From Ilumatobacter fluminis (GTDB lineage Bacteria > Actinomycetota > Acidimicrobiia > Acidimicrobiales > Ilumatobacteraceae), in the NCBI RefSeq assembly GCF_004364865.1, contig NZ_SOAU01000001.1, positions 4,711,417 to 4,775,416 of the forward strand: a DNA stretch of 64,000 nucleotides. The letters run 5' to 3'. Below the pieces are notes generated by a model. That model did no database searches, had not been told where the DNA came from, and saw only the letters and a list, made by a program, of their open reading frames with translations. Below, piece after piece: positions 40,160 through 47,713 of this stretch (within the stretch, counting starts at the first letter, position 1; every line of letters starts with the position of its first letter). The position numbers were made by a program, and so were the translations under genes.

Positions 40160-41371
40160 GCTGGATTCCAGTGGTCAGTGCAACACGAGTTGGTCGAAGA
40201 CTTCTAATGGTGTCAGGAAGCTGTGGCGTTTGCGTGGCCGGTTGTTGAGTTTGTGAGCGATCGCGTCGAGTTGTTCTTGGCTGAACTGGGACAGGTCACT
40301 GTCTCTGGGTAGGTATTGGCGTAGCAGCCCGTTGATGTTTTCGTTGCTGCCTCGTTGCCAGGGAGCGTGCGGGTCGCAGAAGTACACCTTCATGTCGGTG
40401 GCCATCGTGAACCGGCGGTGAGCAGCCATTTCGGTGCCGCGATCCCAGGTGAGTGTTCCCTGCAGCACGGCCGGCAGGGTTCGGACACGTGCTGCGATCG
40501 CGTCCGCGACGTGATCGGCTTGTTTGGTGCCAAGTTTGGACAGCATCACGAGTCCGGTGGTGCGCTCCACGAGCGTGCCGACCTGGGAGCCGTTGTTGCG
40601 ACCCATGATCAGATCGCCTTCCCAATGGCCAGGCACCAGACGGTCCTCGATGTCGTCGGGACGTTCCGCGATCGACACCAGGTCCGGGATCGAGGACTGG
40701 TCCCGGTTCCGAGCCGTGACCGGGCGGGCCCGGCGATGCTGAGGTTGAGTACGTAGACACGCAGCGAGTTCTTTACGGAGCCCGCCCCGACCATGCACAT
40801 ACAACGCTCGATAGATCGTTTCGGGGGACACTCGCATCGTCTCGTCGTCGGGAAACTCGAGCACCAGCCTGGCACTGATCTGTTCCGGCGACCACTGCTC
40901 GAGATCAAGCCAGCACGCAACCACCATCGCCAGCAACGGGAACTGCTCGAACTTGAACAACTTCGGTCGCTTCGCACGCTGCTGAGCGGCCAGATGCGCA
41001 GCAACCGCCCGATACTCGTCGCGGCCACCGTTGTTGTTGATCTCACGGCCCACCGTTGAACGATGCCGATCAATCCGACGCGCGATCTCAGCGTTGGAAA
41101 CCCCTTCCACGATCCCACGAGAGATCTCTTCCCGGCCGGTCAACGTCAACCGGCTCACTGATGTGTCACGAACCTGTTTCTCCACCTCGGGATCATGAGC
41201 AATCCGACGCACCGTTGTCGAAGACAACCCGAACCGTCGAGCCACCCCAGCTTGTGTGTGACCATCGGCCACCAACAACCACACCCAACAACGAACCTCA
41301 TCAGCAACACGCTGCCTCGGCATGAACACCTCCAAAAGATCAAGGTGTTGCAACGACCCTCGGAACCCAGC
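40160..41371 (-). mobile_element. IS30-family insertion sequence, 1212 bp, apparently intact
   Basis: Ends are imperfect inverted repeats of 27 bases (40160-40186 and 41345-41371), identical at 21 positions by my alignment and sharing TGCAACAC at the inner end. A 3-bp direct repeat CTG flanks the element (40157-40159 and 41372-41374). One transposase gene fills the interior. Base composition is visibly lower in GC than the neighbours, suggesting recent arrival. Confidence 0.9.
40175..41323 (-). CDS. IS30-family transposase
   Basis: A 382-residue DDE transposase. N-terminal HTH regions (QAGVARRFGLSSTTVRRIAH and NAEIARRIDRHRSTVGREIN), then the IS30 catalytic domain with Asp in GHWEGDLIMG, Asp in LTWDRGTEMAAHRRF and Glu in QRGSNENINGLLRQYLPR. 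It ends LNNRPRKRHSFLTPLEVF, also typical. All catalytic residues are present and the frame is unbroken, so it may be active. ATG 41323 is the first start inside the left-facing end repeat. Confidence 0.95.
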   Translation of the reverse strand: MPRQRVADEVRCWVWLLVADGHTQAGVARRFGLSSTTVRRIAHDPEVEKQVRDTSVSRLTLTGREEISRGIVEGVSNAEIARRIDRHRSTVGREINNNGGRDEYRAVAAHLAAQQRAKRPKLFKFEQFPLLAMVVACWLDLEQWSPEQISARLVLEFPDDETMRVSPETIYRALYVHGRGGLRKELAACLRTQPQHRRARPVTARNRDQSSIPDLVSIAERPDDIEDRLVPGHWEGDLIMGRNNGSQVGTLVERTTGLVMLSKLGTKQADHVADAIAARVRTLPAVLQGTLTWDRGTEMAAHRRFTMATDMKVYFCDPHAPWQRGSNENINGLLRQYLPRDSDLSQFSQEQLDAIAHKLNNRPRKRHSFLTPLEVFDQLVLH

Positions 41372-41385
41372 CTGACCCCATCTGT

Positions 41386-42471
41386 TCAGGCGTCGCGCAG
41401 GAACTGGTCGAACGCGACGGGTTCGGCGACGTCGAGCTGCTCGTAGCGGCACGACTCGGGTTCGCGGTCGGGCCGCCAGCGCTGGAACTTCACGCCGTGA
41501 CGGAAGCGGCCGCCCTCCAGCTGTCCGAACGTCACCTCGACGACCCGCTCGACCCGAACGGGCACGAACGACAGGTCCTTGTTCACGTTCCACCGTGAGA
41601 ACCCGCCCGGCATCCGCTGCTCGCTGTGCGCCTGCGCCTCGGCCCAGTCGCGCCACGGATGGCCGTCGAGTGCGTCGACGGTGAGCGGCCCCATCTCGTC
41701 GAGCAGCTCGCGCCGTCGCTGCGCGGTGAACGCCGCGCACACCCCGACGTGGTGGAGCCGCGGCATGCCGTCGTCGCCGTCGCCGAACAGGCCGAGCAGG
41801 AGCGAACCGACGCCTTCGCCGTCCTTGTGGATCCGGAAGCCGGCGACCGCGCATTCGGCCGTGCGTTCGTGCTTCACCTTGATCAGCGCACGCTTGTCGG
41901 GCTGATACGTACCGTCGAGCGGCTTGGCCATGACGCCGTCGAGCCCGGCACCCTCGAACCGGGTGAACCAGTGGGAGGCGACATCGCGGTCGGTCGTCGC
42001 CGGGGTGAGGTGCACCGAGTCGTTCGGTTCGAGCACCTGCTCGAGCAGGGCCCGCCGGTCGCGCATGGGCCGCTCGGTGAGGTCGTCGTCGCCGAGGGCG
42101 AGCAGATCGAACGCCACGAACTGCGACGGGGTCTCTTCGGCGAGCCGTTGCACGCGCGACTCGGCCGGATGGATTCGTTGTTGGAGTGCGTCGAAGTCGA
42201 GCCCGCGCCCGTCGGCGTCGGGTAGCACGATCTCGCCGTCGACGACGCACCGATCGGGCAGGGCGTCGGCGAGCACCGGCAGCAGCTCGGGAAAGTACCG
42301 GTTGAACGGTTTCTGGTTCCGGCTCGCCAGCTGGATGTCATCGCCGTCGCGGAACACGATGCAGCGGAAGCCGTCCCACTTCGGCTCGAACAGCAGGTCG
42401 TCGCCATCGGGGATGGCACGTGCGAGCTTCGCCAACATCGGCTTGATCGGCGGCGACAACGGCAACCCCAT
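41386..42471 (-). CDS. ATP-dependent DNA ligase (LigC/LigD-type ligase domain)
   Basis: A 361-residue nucleotidyltransferase-OB ligase. The adenylated Lys is in FEPKWDGFRCIVF; further motifs are LASRNQKPFNRYFPE (III region), VVDGEIVLPD, FVAFDLLALGDDDL (IIIa) and DGVMAKPLDGTYQPDKRALI (IV), with the C-terminal motif RVVEVTFGQLEGGRFRH. No polymerase or Ku gene is next to it. Such stand-alone ligases take part in alternative end-joining or repair. ATG 42471 is chosen because upstream residues lie within a palindromic repeat. Confidence 0.94.
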   Translation of the reverse strand: MGLPLSPPIKPMLAKLARAIPDGDDLLFEPKWDGFRCIVFRDGDDIQLASRNQKPFNRYFPELLPVLADALPDRCVVDGEIVLPDADGRGLDFDALQQRIHPAESRVQRLAEETPSQFVAFDLLALGDDDLTERPMRDRRALLEQVLEPNDSVHLTPATTDRDVASHWFTRFEGAGLDGVMAKPLDGTYQPDKRALIKVKHERTAECAVAGFRIHKDGEGVGSLLLGLFGDGDDGMPRLHHVGVCAAFTAQRRRELLDEMGPLTVDALDGHPWRDWAEAQAHSEQRMPGGFSRWNVNKDLSFVPVRVERVVEVTFGQLEGGRFRHGVKFQRWRPDREPESCRYEQLDVAEPVAFDQFLRDA

Positions 42472-42494
42472 CCGCCGCACAGTACGCGACCAAC

Positions 42495-42553
42495 GGGTCG
42501 GGTGTCGCAGGGCGCGGCGACGGAGTCGACGTGTCCGGAGATCACCCCGACCC
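42495..42553. repeat. dispersed hairpin repeat, copy A
   Basis: Starts GGGTCGGGTGTCG, contains GGCGACGGAGTCGACGT and TCCGGAGATCACC, ends CGACCC. The ends pair. It matches copy D at 63913-63970 closely. Confidence 0.75.
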
Positions 42554-42580
42554 GGTCGCGGCGACATGAACGGAGTCGCG

Positions 42581-42606
42581 GTTTGGTGCGAGGGCACCTG
42601 GGGTAG
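42581..42606 (+). promoter_or_regulatory. SigB/SigF-type promoter of MFS gene
   Basis: GTTT at 42581-42584, 16-base spacer, GGGTAG at 42601-42606, nine bases before GTG 42616. Confidence 0.72.
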
Positions 42607-42615
42607 GCGGGGGAG

Positions 42616-43860
42616 GTGACCACACCCACGGCCGCGCGGGCCGACGAGACCGCGAGCAGCTTCTCGGCGCTGCTGCGCGACCGTGTGTTCGCCCCGTTCT
42701 TCTTCGCCAACTCACTGTCGAACACCGGGAACTGGTTCCAGAACGTCGCGGCCGGGATCGTCGTCTACGACCTGACGGGGTCGAACACTGCCGTCGGCGC
42801 GGTGTCGATCGTCCAGTTCATCGCGACGATGCTGCTCACCCCGTGGATGGGCGCGCTCACCGACCGGGTGAATCGTCGACACATGCTGCTCGCCGGTCAG
42901 TCGATCGCATTCGCCGGCGCGTCGGCGTTGGCGGTCACCGTGATCGTGGTCGGCATCGACGGGTTACCCGGCCCGTGGCCGATCTACGCCGCGACCGCCG
43001 TCATCGGGTTGGGCGCGGCGACGATCCTGCCGTCGCTCCAGGCCGTCGTGCCGTCGCTCGTCGAACGGCGCGACCTCGACCGGGCGATCGCCCTGAACTC
43101 GATGACGTTCAACATCGCTCGCTCGATCGGCCCGATCGCCGCCGGCGCCACCGTGGCAGCGCTCGGGGCCGAATGGGCCTTCGGGATCAACGCACTCACC
43201 TTCGTCCCGCTGCTCGTCGTGCTCCTCGTCATCCGGCCGCGCGGTGAGGTCGAGCCGGACGACGACTCGTCGGCCGACGTGCGCGAAGGTGTCCGCTGGA
43301 TTCTCGACCGTCGTGAGGTCATCGCGGTGCTCGCTGCAACTCTGATCGTCGGCTGGACCTCCGACCCGTTCAGCACGCTGATGCCGGCCCTGGCCGAGTC
43401 GCTCGGCGGTGGCGACGCCACGGTCGGTCTGCTGGTCGGTTCGTTCGGACTCGGTGCCGCGCTCACCGCGCCCTGGTTCGATCGGGTGAAGGCGCGCGTC
43501 GATCGGGAACGCATCGTGCCGGTCGCGCTCGTGATCAGTTCCGTCGGGCTGGCCACCGTCGCGCTCGCGCCGGTGACGCCCATCGCACTGGCGGGCGCGG
43601 CCGTGAGCGGATCCGGGTTCTTGCTCGGCGTGACCGGCACGAACTCCGAACTGCAGAAGGCGATGCCGGAGCACCTGCGAGGACGCGTGATGGCGTGGTG
43701 GTCGGTGGCATTCCTCGGGTGCCGACCGATCGCCGCCGTGGTCGACGGCGCGATCGCCGACCTGACCGACGTGCGAGTGGCCATCGGTGTCAGTGCCGCC
43801 GTCGCCCTCACCGGCGCTGTCTTCGGCCTCACCCGCACCCTGGCCACGAAGGCCGACTGA
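42616..43860 (+). CDS. MFS transporter, EntS-like
   Basis: A 414-residue carrier with about 12 TM helices. The N-terminal FFFANSLSNTGNWFQNVAAG and the loop ALTDRVNRRHMLLAGQSIAF are typical of the enterobactin-exporter-like MFS group; SMTFNIARSIGPIAAG is another group signature. Start GTG 42616 follows a stress-type promoter closely and has GGGGGAG just before it. Substrate unknown. Convergent with the DinB-like gene. Confidence 0.92.
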   Translation: MTTPTAARADETASSFSALLRDRVFAPFFFANSLSNTGNWFQNVAAGIVVYDLTGSNTAVGAVSIVQFIATMLLTPWMGALTDRVNRRHMLLAGQSIAFAGASALAVTVIVVGIDGLPGPWPIYAATAVIGLGAATILPSLQAVVPSLVERRDLDRAIALNSMTFNIARSIGPIAAGATVAALGAEWAFGINALTFVPLLVVLLVIRPRGEVEPDDDSSADVREGVRWILDRREVIAVLAATLIVGWTSDPFSTLMPALAESLGGGDATVGLLVGSFGLGAALTAPWFDRVKARVDRERIVPVALVISSVGLATVALAPVTPIALAGAAVSGSGFLLGVTGTNSELQKAMPEHLRGRVMAWWSVAFLGCRPIAAVVDGAIADLTDVRVAIGVSAAVALTGAVFGLTRTLATKAD

Positions 43861-43882
43861 CGAAACCCTTCGGGTGCGCGGT

Positions 43883-43900
43883 GGGTCAGGTGTCGGAGGG
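43883..43900. repeat. dispersed hairpin repeat, partial copy
   Basis: GGGTCAGGTGTCGGAGGG matches the left end of the 42-64 kb repeat family, then similarity stops. Confidence 0.55.
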
Positions 43901-44425
43901 AGGCCTTCGGTGCGCTCCCAACCGCTCGTACATGCCGCGCAGGTACGCGGCTTGACCGACGTGTTGCAGGTCGTCGGAGATGATGCTGGCGAGGCGAACG
44001 CGGGCGGTGACCGGAGGGTCCCAGTTCCGGTCGACGATCCGGTCCCAGTCGTCCCCATCGGCGCCGGCGAGCCAGTCGAGGGTGCGGTCGGTGACGGCGT
44101 CGAGGTAGTCCCCGAGCACCGACGGATCCTCGGGTGCGAGGGCGGCGACGTCGTCGCTCGAGTCGCCGTAGCCGATCCGGTCGTCGTCGGTGTCGAGGCC
44201 GAACCGTTCGGTCCACCCGGGCGCCGCCCACACCTGCTCGCCGTCGGCGAGCCCGGCGACGTGGTCGTCCTGGACCCGGGCGAGGTGCCAGACGAGCCAG
44301 GCGATCGTGTTGCCGTCGGGGTCGGGTCGCCAGGTCAGTGCCTGGTCGGGCAACCCGTCGAGCACGTCGAGTGTGAACTCCCTGATGTTCGAGAACAGCT
44401 CCCCAGCCAACGCCACCGTCGTCAT
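43886..44425 (-). CDS. DinB-family (DUF664-like) protein
   Basis: A 179-residue four-helix protein: VALAGELFSNIREFTLDVLD, then NTIAWLVWHLARVQDDHVAG with the helix-2 His, and ISDDLQHVGQAAYLRGMYER with the C-terminal His. The three-His metal site of DinB/YfiT proteins is plausibly complete. Family members include mycothiol- and bacillithiol-dependent transferases. Its stop lies inside a partial palindromic repeat. ATG 44425 is preferred to a start 40 codons upstream because the extra part is unconserved. Confidence 0.88.
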   Translation of the reverse strand: MTTVALAGELFSNIREFTLDVLDGLPDQALTWRPDPDGNTIAWLVWHLARVQDDHVAGLADGEQVWAAPGWTERFGLDTDDDRIGYGDSSDDVAALAPEDPSVLGDYLDAVTDRTLDWLAGADGDDWDRIVDRNWDPPVTARVRLASIISDDLQHVGQAAYLRGMYERLGAHRRPPSDT

Positions 44426-44561
44426 GGCACCCAGTCTGCCCGAACCGCGAGCGGCCCCCGAGCAGAACGTCACACCCTGGATCAACGGGAGGAGCAGGAA
44501 CTCTCCCCGTGGATTCTGAGTCGGGATCAGTTCGTTCGAGCGCAAGGCGCGACGAACCCGA

Positions 44562-44577
44562 GCAGCCTCCCGGCTGC
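44562..44577. terminator. 6-bp hairpin after aldehyde dehydrogenase
   Basis: GCAGCC, loop TCCC, GGCTGC. Confidence 0.45.
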
Positions 44578-44620
44578 GAGCGGCGAGGCGGAACCCAGCG
44601 AGGGGCGGATCCGGCCCGGC

Positions 44621-46138
44621 TCAGACGTCGAAGTTGACGCCTTGGGCGAGTGGGAGGTCGCGGCTGTAGTTGACCGTGTTGGTCTGGCGGCGCATGTAGC
44701 CCTTCCAGGCGTCGCTGCCCGACTCGCGGCCGCCGCCGGTCTCCTTCTCGCCGCCGAACGCCCCGCCGATCTCGGCACCCGACGGGCCGATGTTGACGTT
44801 GGCGATGCCGCAGTCGCTGCCGGCGGCGCCGATGAACGTCTCGGCCTCGCGCAGGTCGGTCGTGAAGATCGACGACGCCAGGCCTTGCGGCACCTCGTTG
44901 TGCAACGCGATCGCGTCGTCGAGGTCGTCGTAGGCCATGGCGTAGAGGATCGGCGCGAAGGTCTCGCTGCGGACGATCTCGGTCTGGCCGGGCATGGTGA
45001 CGATCGCCGGCCGGGCATAGAAAGCGTCGGGCGCCTCGTCGTCGAGGGCGCGGTCACCGCCGGCGACCACGGTGCCGCCGTCGCCCTGCGCGGTCTCGAG
45101 TGCGGCCTGCATCCGGTCGAACGAACCACCGTCGATCAGCGGTCCGACGAGGGTGCCGTCGGCGAGCGGGTCGCCGATCGGGAGCGACTCGTACGCCTTG
45201 GCCACCTTCTCGACGATCTCGTCGTGAACGGAGCGGTGCACGATCAGCCGGCGCAGGGTGGTGCAGCGCTGGCCGGCGGTGCCGGCGGCGGAGAAGACGA
45301 TGCCGCGCACGGCGAGGTCGAGGTCGGCCGACGGTGCGACGATCGCGGCGTTGTTGCCGCCGAGTTCGAGGATCGCACGACCGAAGCGGGCGGCCACGAC
45401 GGGGGCGACCTTGCGGCCCATGGCGGTGGAACCCGTGGCCGACACGATCGGCACGCCCTCGTGGGCGGCCAGGTCGGCGCCCTGCTTGCCGCCGCCGAGC
45501 ACGACCTGGAGCAGGTGTTCGGGGGCGCCGTTCTCGCGGGCGGCCTGCTGGAACAGTGCGCCGCACGCCAGGGCGGTGAGCGGGGTCTTGTCACTCGGCT
45601 TCCAGATGACGGGGTCGCCGGCGACGATCGCGAGTGCGGCGTTCCACGACCAGACGGCGACCGGGAAGTTGAACGCCGAGATCACACCGACCGGCCCCAT
45701 CGGGTGCCACGTCTCCATCAGCCGGTGACCGGGTCGCTCGGATGCGATCGTGAGGCCGTGGAGCTGGCGGGAGAGTCCGACTGCGAAGTCGCAGATGTCG
45801 ATCATCTCCTGCACCTCGCCGAGGCCCTCGGAGCGGATCTTGCCGGCCTCGATCGACACGAGTTCGCCGAGTTGCGACTTGTGTTCGCGGAGCAGCTCAC
45901 CGAGGCGACGGACGACGTTGCCGCGCACGGGAGCCGGTGTGGTGCGCCAGATCTCGAAGGCGTCGTGGGCCCGGTCGACGGCGGCACCGATGTCGCCGGC
46001 GGCACCAGCGGCACCGAGCGAACCGCCGGTGATCGGGGTGCGGGCCATCTGGTCGCCGTTCGTCACCTTGGCGCCGCACGCGGCGAGGAGGTGGCCGGTG
46101 CGCTTCGCGAGTTCGTCGTGCTGGGGGATCGTGCTCAT
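44621..46138 (-). CDS. aldehyde dehydrogenase, ALDH7-like
   Basis: A 505-residue NAD(P)-dependent enzyme. Catalytic Cys lies in GTAGQRCTTLRRLIVH and general-base Glu in RAILELGGNNAAIVAP; the cofactor region has VIWKPSDKTPLTALACGALF. The sequence most resembles ALDH7 (alpha-aminoadipic semialdehyde or piperideine-6-carboxylate dehydrogenases), for example SGAEIGGAFGGEKETGGGRE near the C-terminus. Placed 137 bases after a class III aminotransferase, it would oxidise the semialdehyde made by that enzyme. Lysine breakdown is the favoured guess. Confidence 0.92.
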   Translation of the reverse strand: MSTIPQHDELAKRTGHLLAACGAKVTNGDQMARTPITGGSLGAAGAAGDIGAAVDRAHDAFEIWRTTPAPVRGNVVRRLGELLREHKSQLGELVSIEAGKIRSEGLGEVQEMIDICDFAVGLSRQLHGLTIASERPGHRLMETWHPMGPVGVISAFNFPVAVWSWNAALAIVAGDPVIWKPSDKTPLTALACGALFQQAARENGAPEHLLQVVLGGGKQGADLAAHEGVPIVSATGSTAMGRKVAPVVAARFGRAILELGGNNAAIVAPSADLDLAVRGIVFSAAGTAGQRCTTLRRLIVHRSVHDEIVEKVAKAYESLPIGDPLADGTLVGPLIDGGSFDRMQAALETAQGDGGTVVAGGDRALDDEAPDAFYARPAIVTMPGQTEIVRSETFAPILYAMAYDDLDDAIALHNEVPQGLASSIFTTDLREAETFIGAAGSDCGIANVNIGPSGAEIGGAFGGEKETGGGRESGSDAWKGYMRRQTNTVNYSRDLPLAQGVNFDV

Positions 46139-46198
46139 GGTGCGTCCTGGGTCGTTCGGTCGGATCGTTGGGTCGGATGGTTCGGTCGTGGTGGGGGA

Positions 46199-46266
46199 GG
46201 CGTCGGAGACCTCCGGCGACAAAGGGGATGCGTCAGGGGCAGACGCGTCCGGAGATCTCCGACGCC
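46199..46266. repeat. 68-base inverted repeat between the two catabolic genes
   Basis: An 18-base left arm (46199-46216) pairs with 46249-46266 with one mismatch (ACC/ATC position). The inner part has a GCGTC/GACGC stem. It may act as an attenuator or processing site between aminotransferase and dehydrogenase, and shares CCGGAGATC with the dispersed repeat family. Confidence 0.65.
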
Positions 46267-46275
46267 GGACTTGCG

Positions 46276-47571
46276 TCAGCGGGTGACAGCCTCGCAGGCG
46301 TCGGCGATGATTTCGAGCGCGCGGTCGCATTGGGCCTCGGTGATCACGAGCGGCGGGGCGAGTCGCACGCCGCGCTTGCCGCACGTGAGCGACAGCACGC
46401 CACGCTCGAAGCACGCCTGTTCGAACGCCACCGCCATGTCGTGGTCGACGAGGTCGAAGCCGATCATGAGGCCGCGGCCGCGAACTTCCTGGATGATCGG
46501 GAAACGCTCCTGCAGCGCACGCAGGCCGGCCATCAGCTGCTCGCCGCGGGCGGCGGCGTTCGCCGCGAGTTCGTCGTCGACGAGATCCATCGTGGCGAGC
46601 GCTGCGGCGCAGGCGACCGGGTTGCCACCGAAGGTCGAGCCGTGCTTGCCGGGTGCCCACTGCATGATCGTGTCGCGGGCGATGATCGCCGACAGCGGCA
46701 TGCCGCTCGCGAGCCCCTTGCCGGCGGTGATGATGTCGGGGGTGACGTCGTCGTGCTGGCAGGCCCACATCGTGCCGGTGCGGCCGATGCCCGACTGCAC
46801 CTCGTCCATCACGAGCAGGATGCCGTGGCGGTCGCACAGGTCGCGCAGCGCCTGCAACCAGCCTGCCGGCGGGACGATGTAGCCGCCTTCGCCCTGGATC
46901 GGTTCGACGAAGATCGCCGCCACGTCGCCGGGCTCGGTCATGTGGTGGAACAGGACCTGTTCGATGTAGTCGGCGCCCGTGAGTTCGGCGGCGTACGCGA
47001 ACGGGGCGTGATACGAGCCGGGCGTGACGATGCCGAAGCCGCTGCGGTACTTCGCTTTCGACGAGGTGAGCGACAGGCTGCCGAGGCTGCGGCCGTGGAA
47101 CGCACCGTAGAAGGCGATCACGTTGGGGCGGCCGGTGTGGTGGCGGGCCAGCTTGAGGGCGCCCTCGACCGCTTCGGTGCCGGAGTTGGCGAGGAAGACG
47201 CGTGCGTCGCCCATGCCGGCGGGCACGCTCGTGGCGAGGCGTTCGACGAGGTCGGCGTGGCTCGGGTGGAAGAAGTCGCTCGAGCAGTAGTGGAGGCAGG
47301 CGTCGACCTGGGCGTGGATCGCGGCGTTGACCTTCGGGTGGTTGTGGCCGGCGGCGTTGACGGCGATGCCGGCGTTGAAGTCGAGGAATCGGTTGCCGTC
47401 GACGTCTTCGATCACGGCGCCTTCACCGCGCGCGACGACCAGCGGGTACACGCGGGTGAGTGACGGGCTGGAGTAGCGCTCGTCCTGCTCGATGACCGCC
47501 CGGGCGCGGGGCCCCGGCAGTTCGGTGACGATGTGGGGGTCCTGCTGGATCGGGGTGTCGATGGTCGTCAT
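46276..47571 (-). CDS. class III (GabT-like) PLP-dependent aminotransferase
   Basis: A 431-residue omega-aminotransferase. PLP motifs: NSGTEAVEGALKLARHHTGR, FYGAFHGRSLGSLSLTSSKA, EPIQGEGGYIVPP, MDEVQSGIGRTGTMWACQ and the Schiff-base Lys in IITAGKGLASGMPLSA. The N-terminal PGPRARAVIEQDERYSSPSL is typical of 4-aminobutyrate and related broad-range enzymes. Substrate could be 4-aminobutyrate, ornithine or lysine; the ALDH7-type neighbour favours lysine. ATG 47571 is set by a -10 element six bases upstream. Confidence 0.92.
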   Translation of the reverse strand: MTTIDTPIQQDPHIVTELPGPRARAVIEQDERYSSPSLTRVYPLVVARGEGAVIEDVDGNRFLDFNAGIAVNAAGHNHPKVNAAIHAQVDACLHYCSSDFFHPSHADLVERLATSVPAGMGDARVFLANSGTEAVEGALKLARHHTGRPNVIAFYGAFHGRSLGSLSLTSSKAKYRSGFGIVTPGSYHAPFAYAAELTGADYIEQVLFHHMTEPGDVAAIFVEPIQGEGGYIVPPAGWLQALRDLCDRHGILLVMDEVQSGIGRTGTMWACQHDDVTPDIITAGKGLASGMPLSAIIARDTIMQWAPGKHGSTFGGNPVACAAALATMDLVDDELAANAAARGEQLMAGLRALQERFPIIQEVRGRGLMIGFDLVDHDMAVAFEQACFERGVLSLTCGKRGVRLAPPLVITEAQCDRALEIIADACEAVTR

Positions 47572-47577
47572 GGACGT

Positions 47578-47606
47578 ATTCTGGCAGAGCTGTTCCAGAA
47601 TGTCAC
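47578..47606 (-). promoter_or_regulatory. promoter of aminotransferase operon
   Basis: On the minus strand: GTGACA (47606-47601), 17-base spacer, CAGAAT (47583-47578), six bases, ATG 47571. The mRNA would be leaderless. Confidence 0.7.
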
Positions 47607-47619
47607 GAGTGTGGAACAG
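47579..47619. promoter_or_regulatory. two overlapping dyads over the aminotransferase promoter
   Basis: TTCTGG-N10-CCAGAA (47579-47600) covers the -10 and spacer. CTGTTCC-N16-GGAACAG (47590-47619) spans spacer and -35. Position suggests operator sites of a repressor responding to the catabolised amino acid; no regulator gene is adjacent. Confidence 0.6.
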
Positions 47620-47677
47620 GTGTTACGACAGCCGGGTGGCGTCCGATCGGTGCCGGTCGGATCACCCGTTCGGGGAC

Positions 47678-47703
47678 GTTTCCAGCGGCAACGCAGCGGG
47701 AAC
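47678..47703 (+). promoter_or_regulatory. SigB/SigF-like promoter, one mismatch
   Basis: GTTT at 47678-47681, 16-base spacer, GGGAAC at 47698-47703, ten bases before ATG 47714. Confidence 0.45.
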
Positions 47704-47713
47704 CGAGGGATCC

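Larger units (their letters stand above)
40144..41387. repeat. 29-bp palindromic element, inverted copy split by IS30
   Basis: Left part 40144-40159, right part 41372-41387, with CTG present on both sides as a 3-bp target duplication. Removing the insertion and one CTG restores all 29 bases as the reverse complement of 40086-40114. Confidence 0.85.

Noticed and set aside
44426..44620. A small gene between the DinB-like and aldehyde dehydrogenase genes
   Set aside because: Frames here are N-terminal extensions without conserved features; only a hairpin at 44562-44577 is supported.
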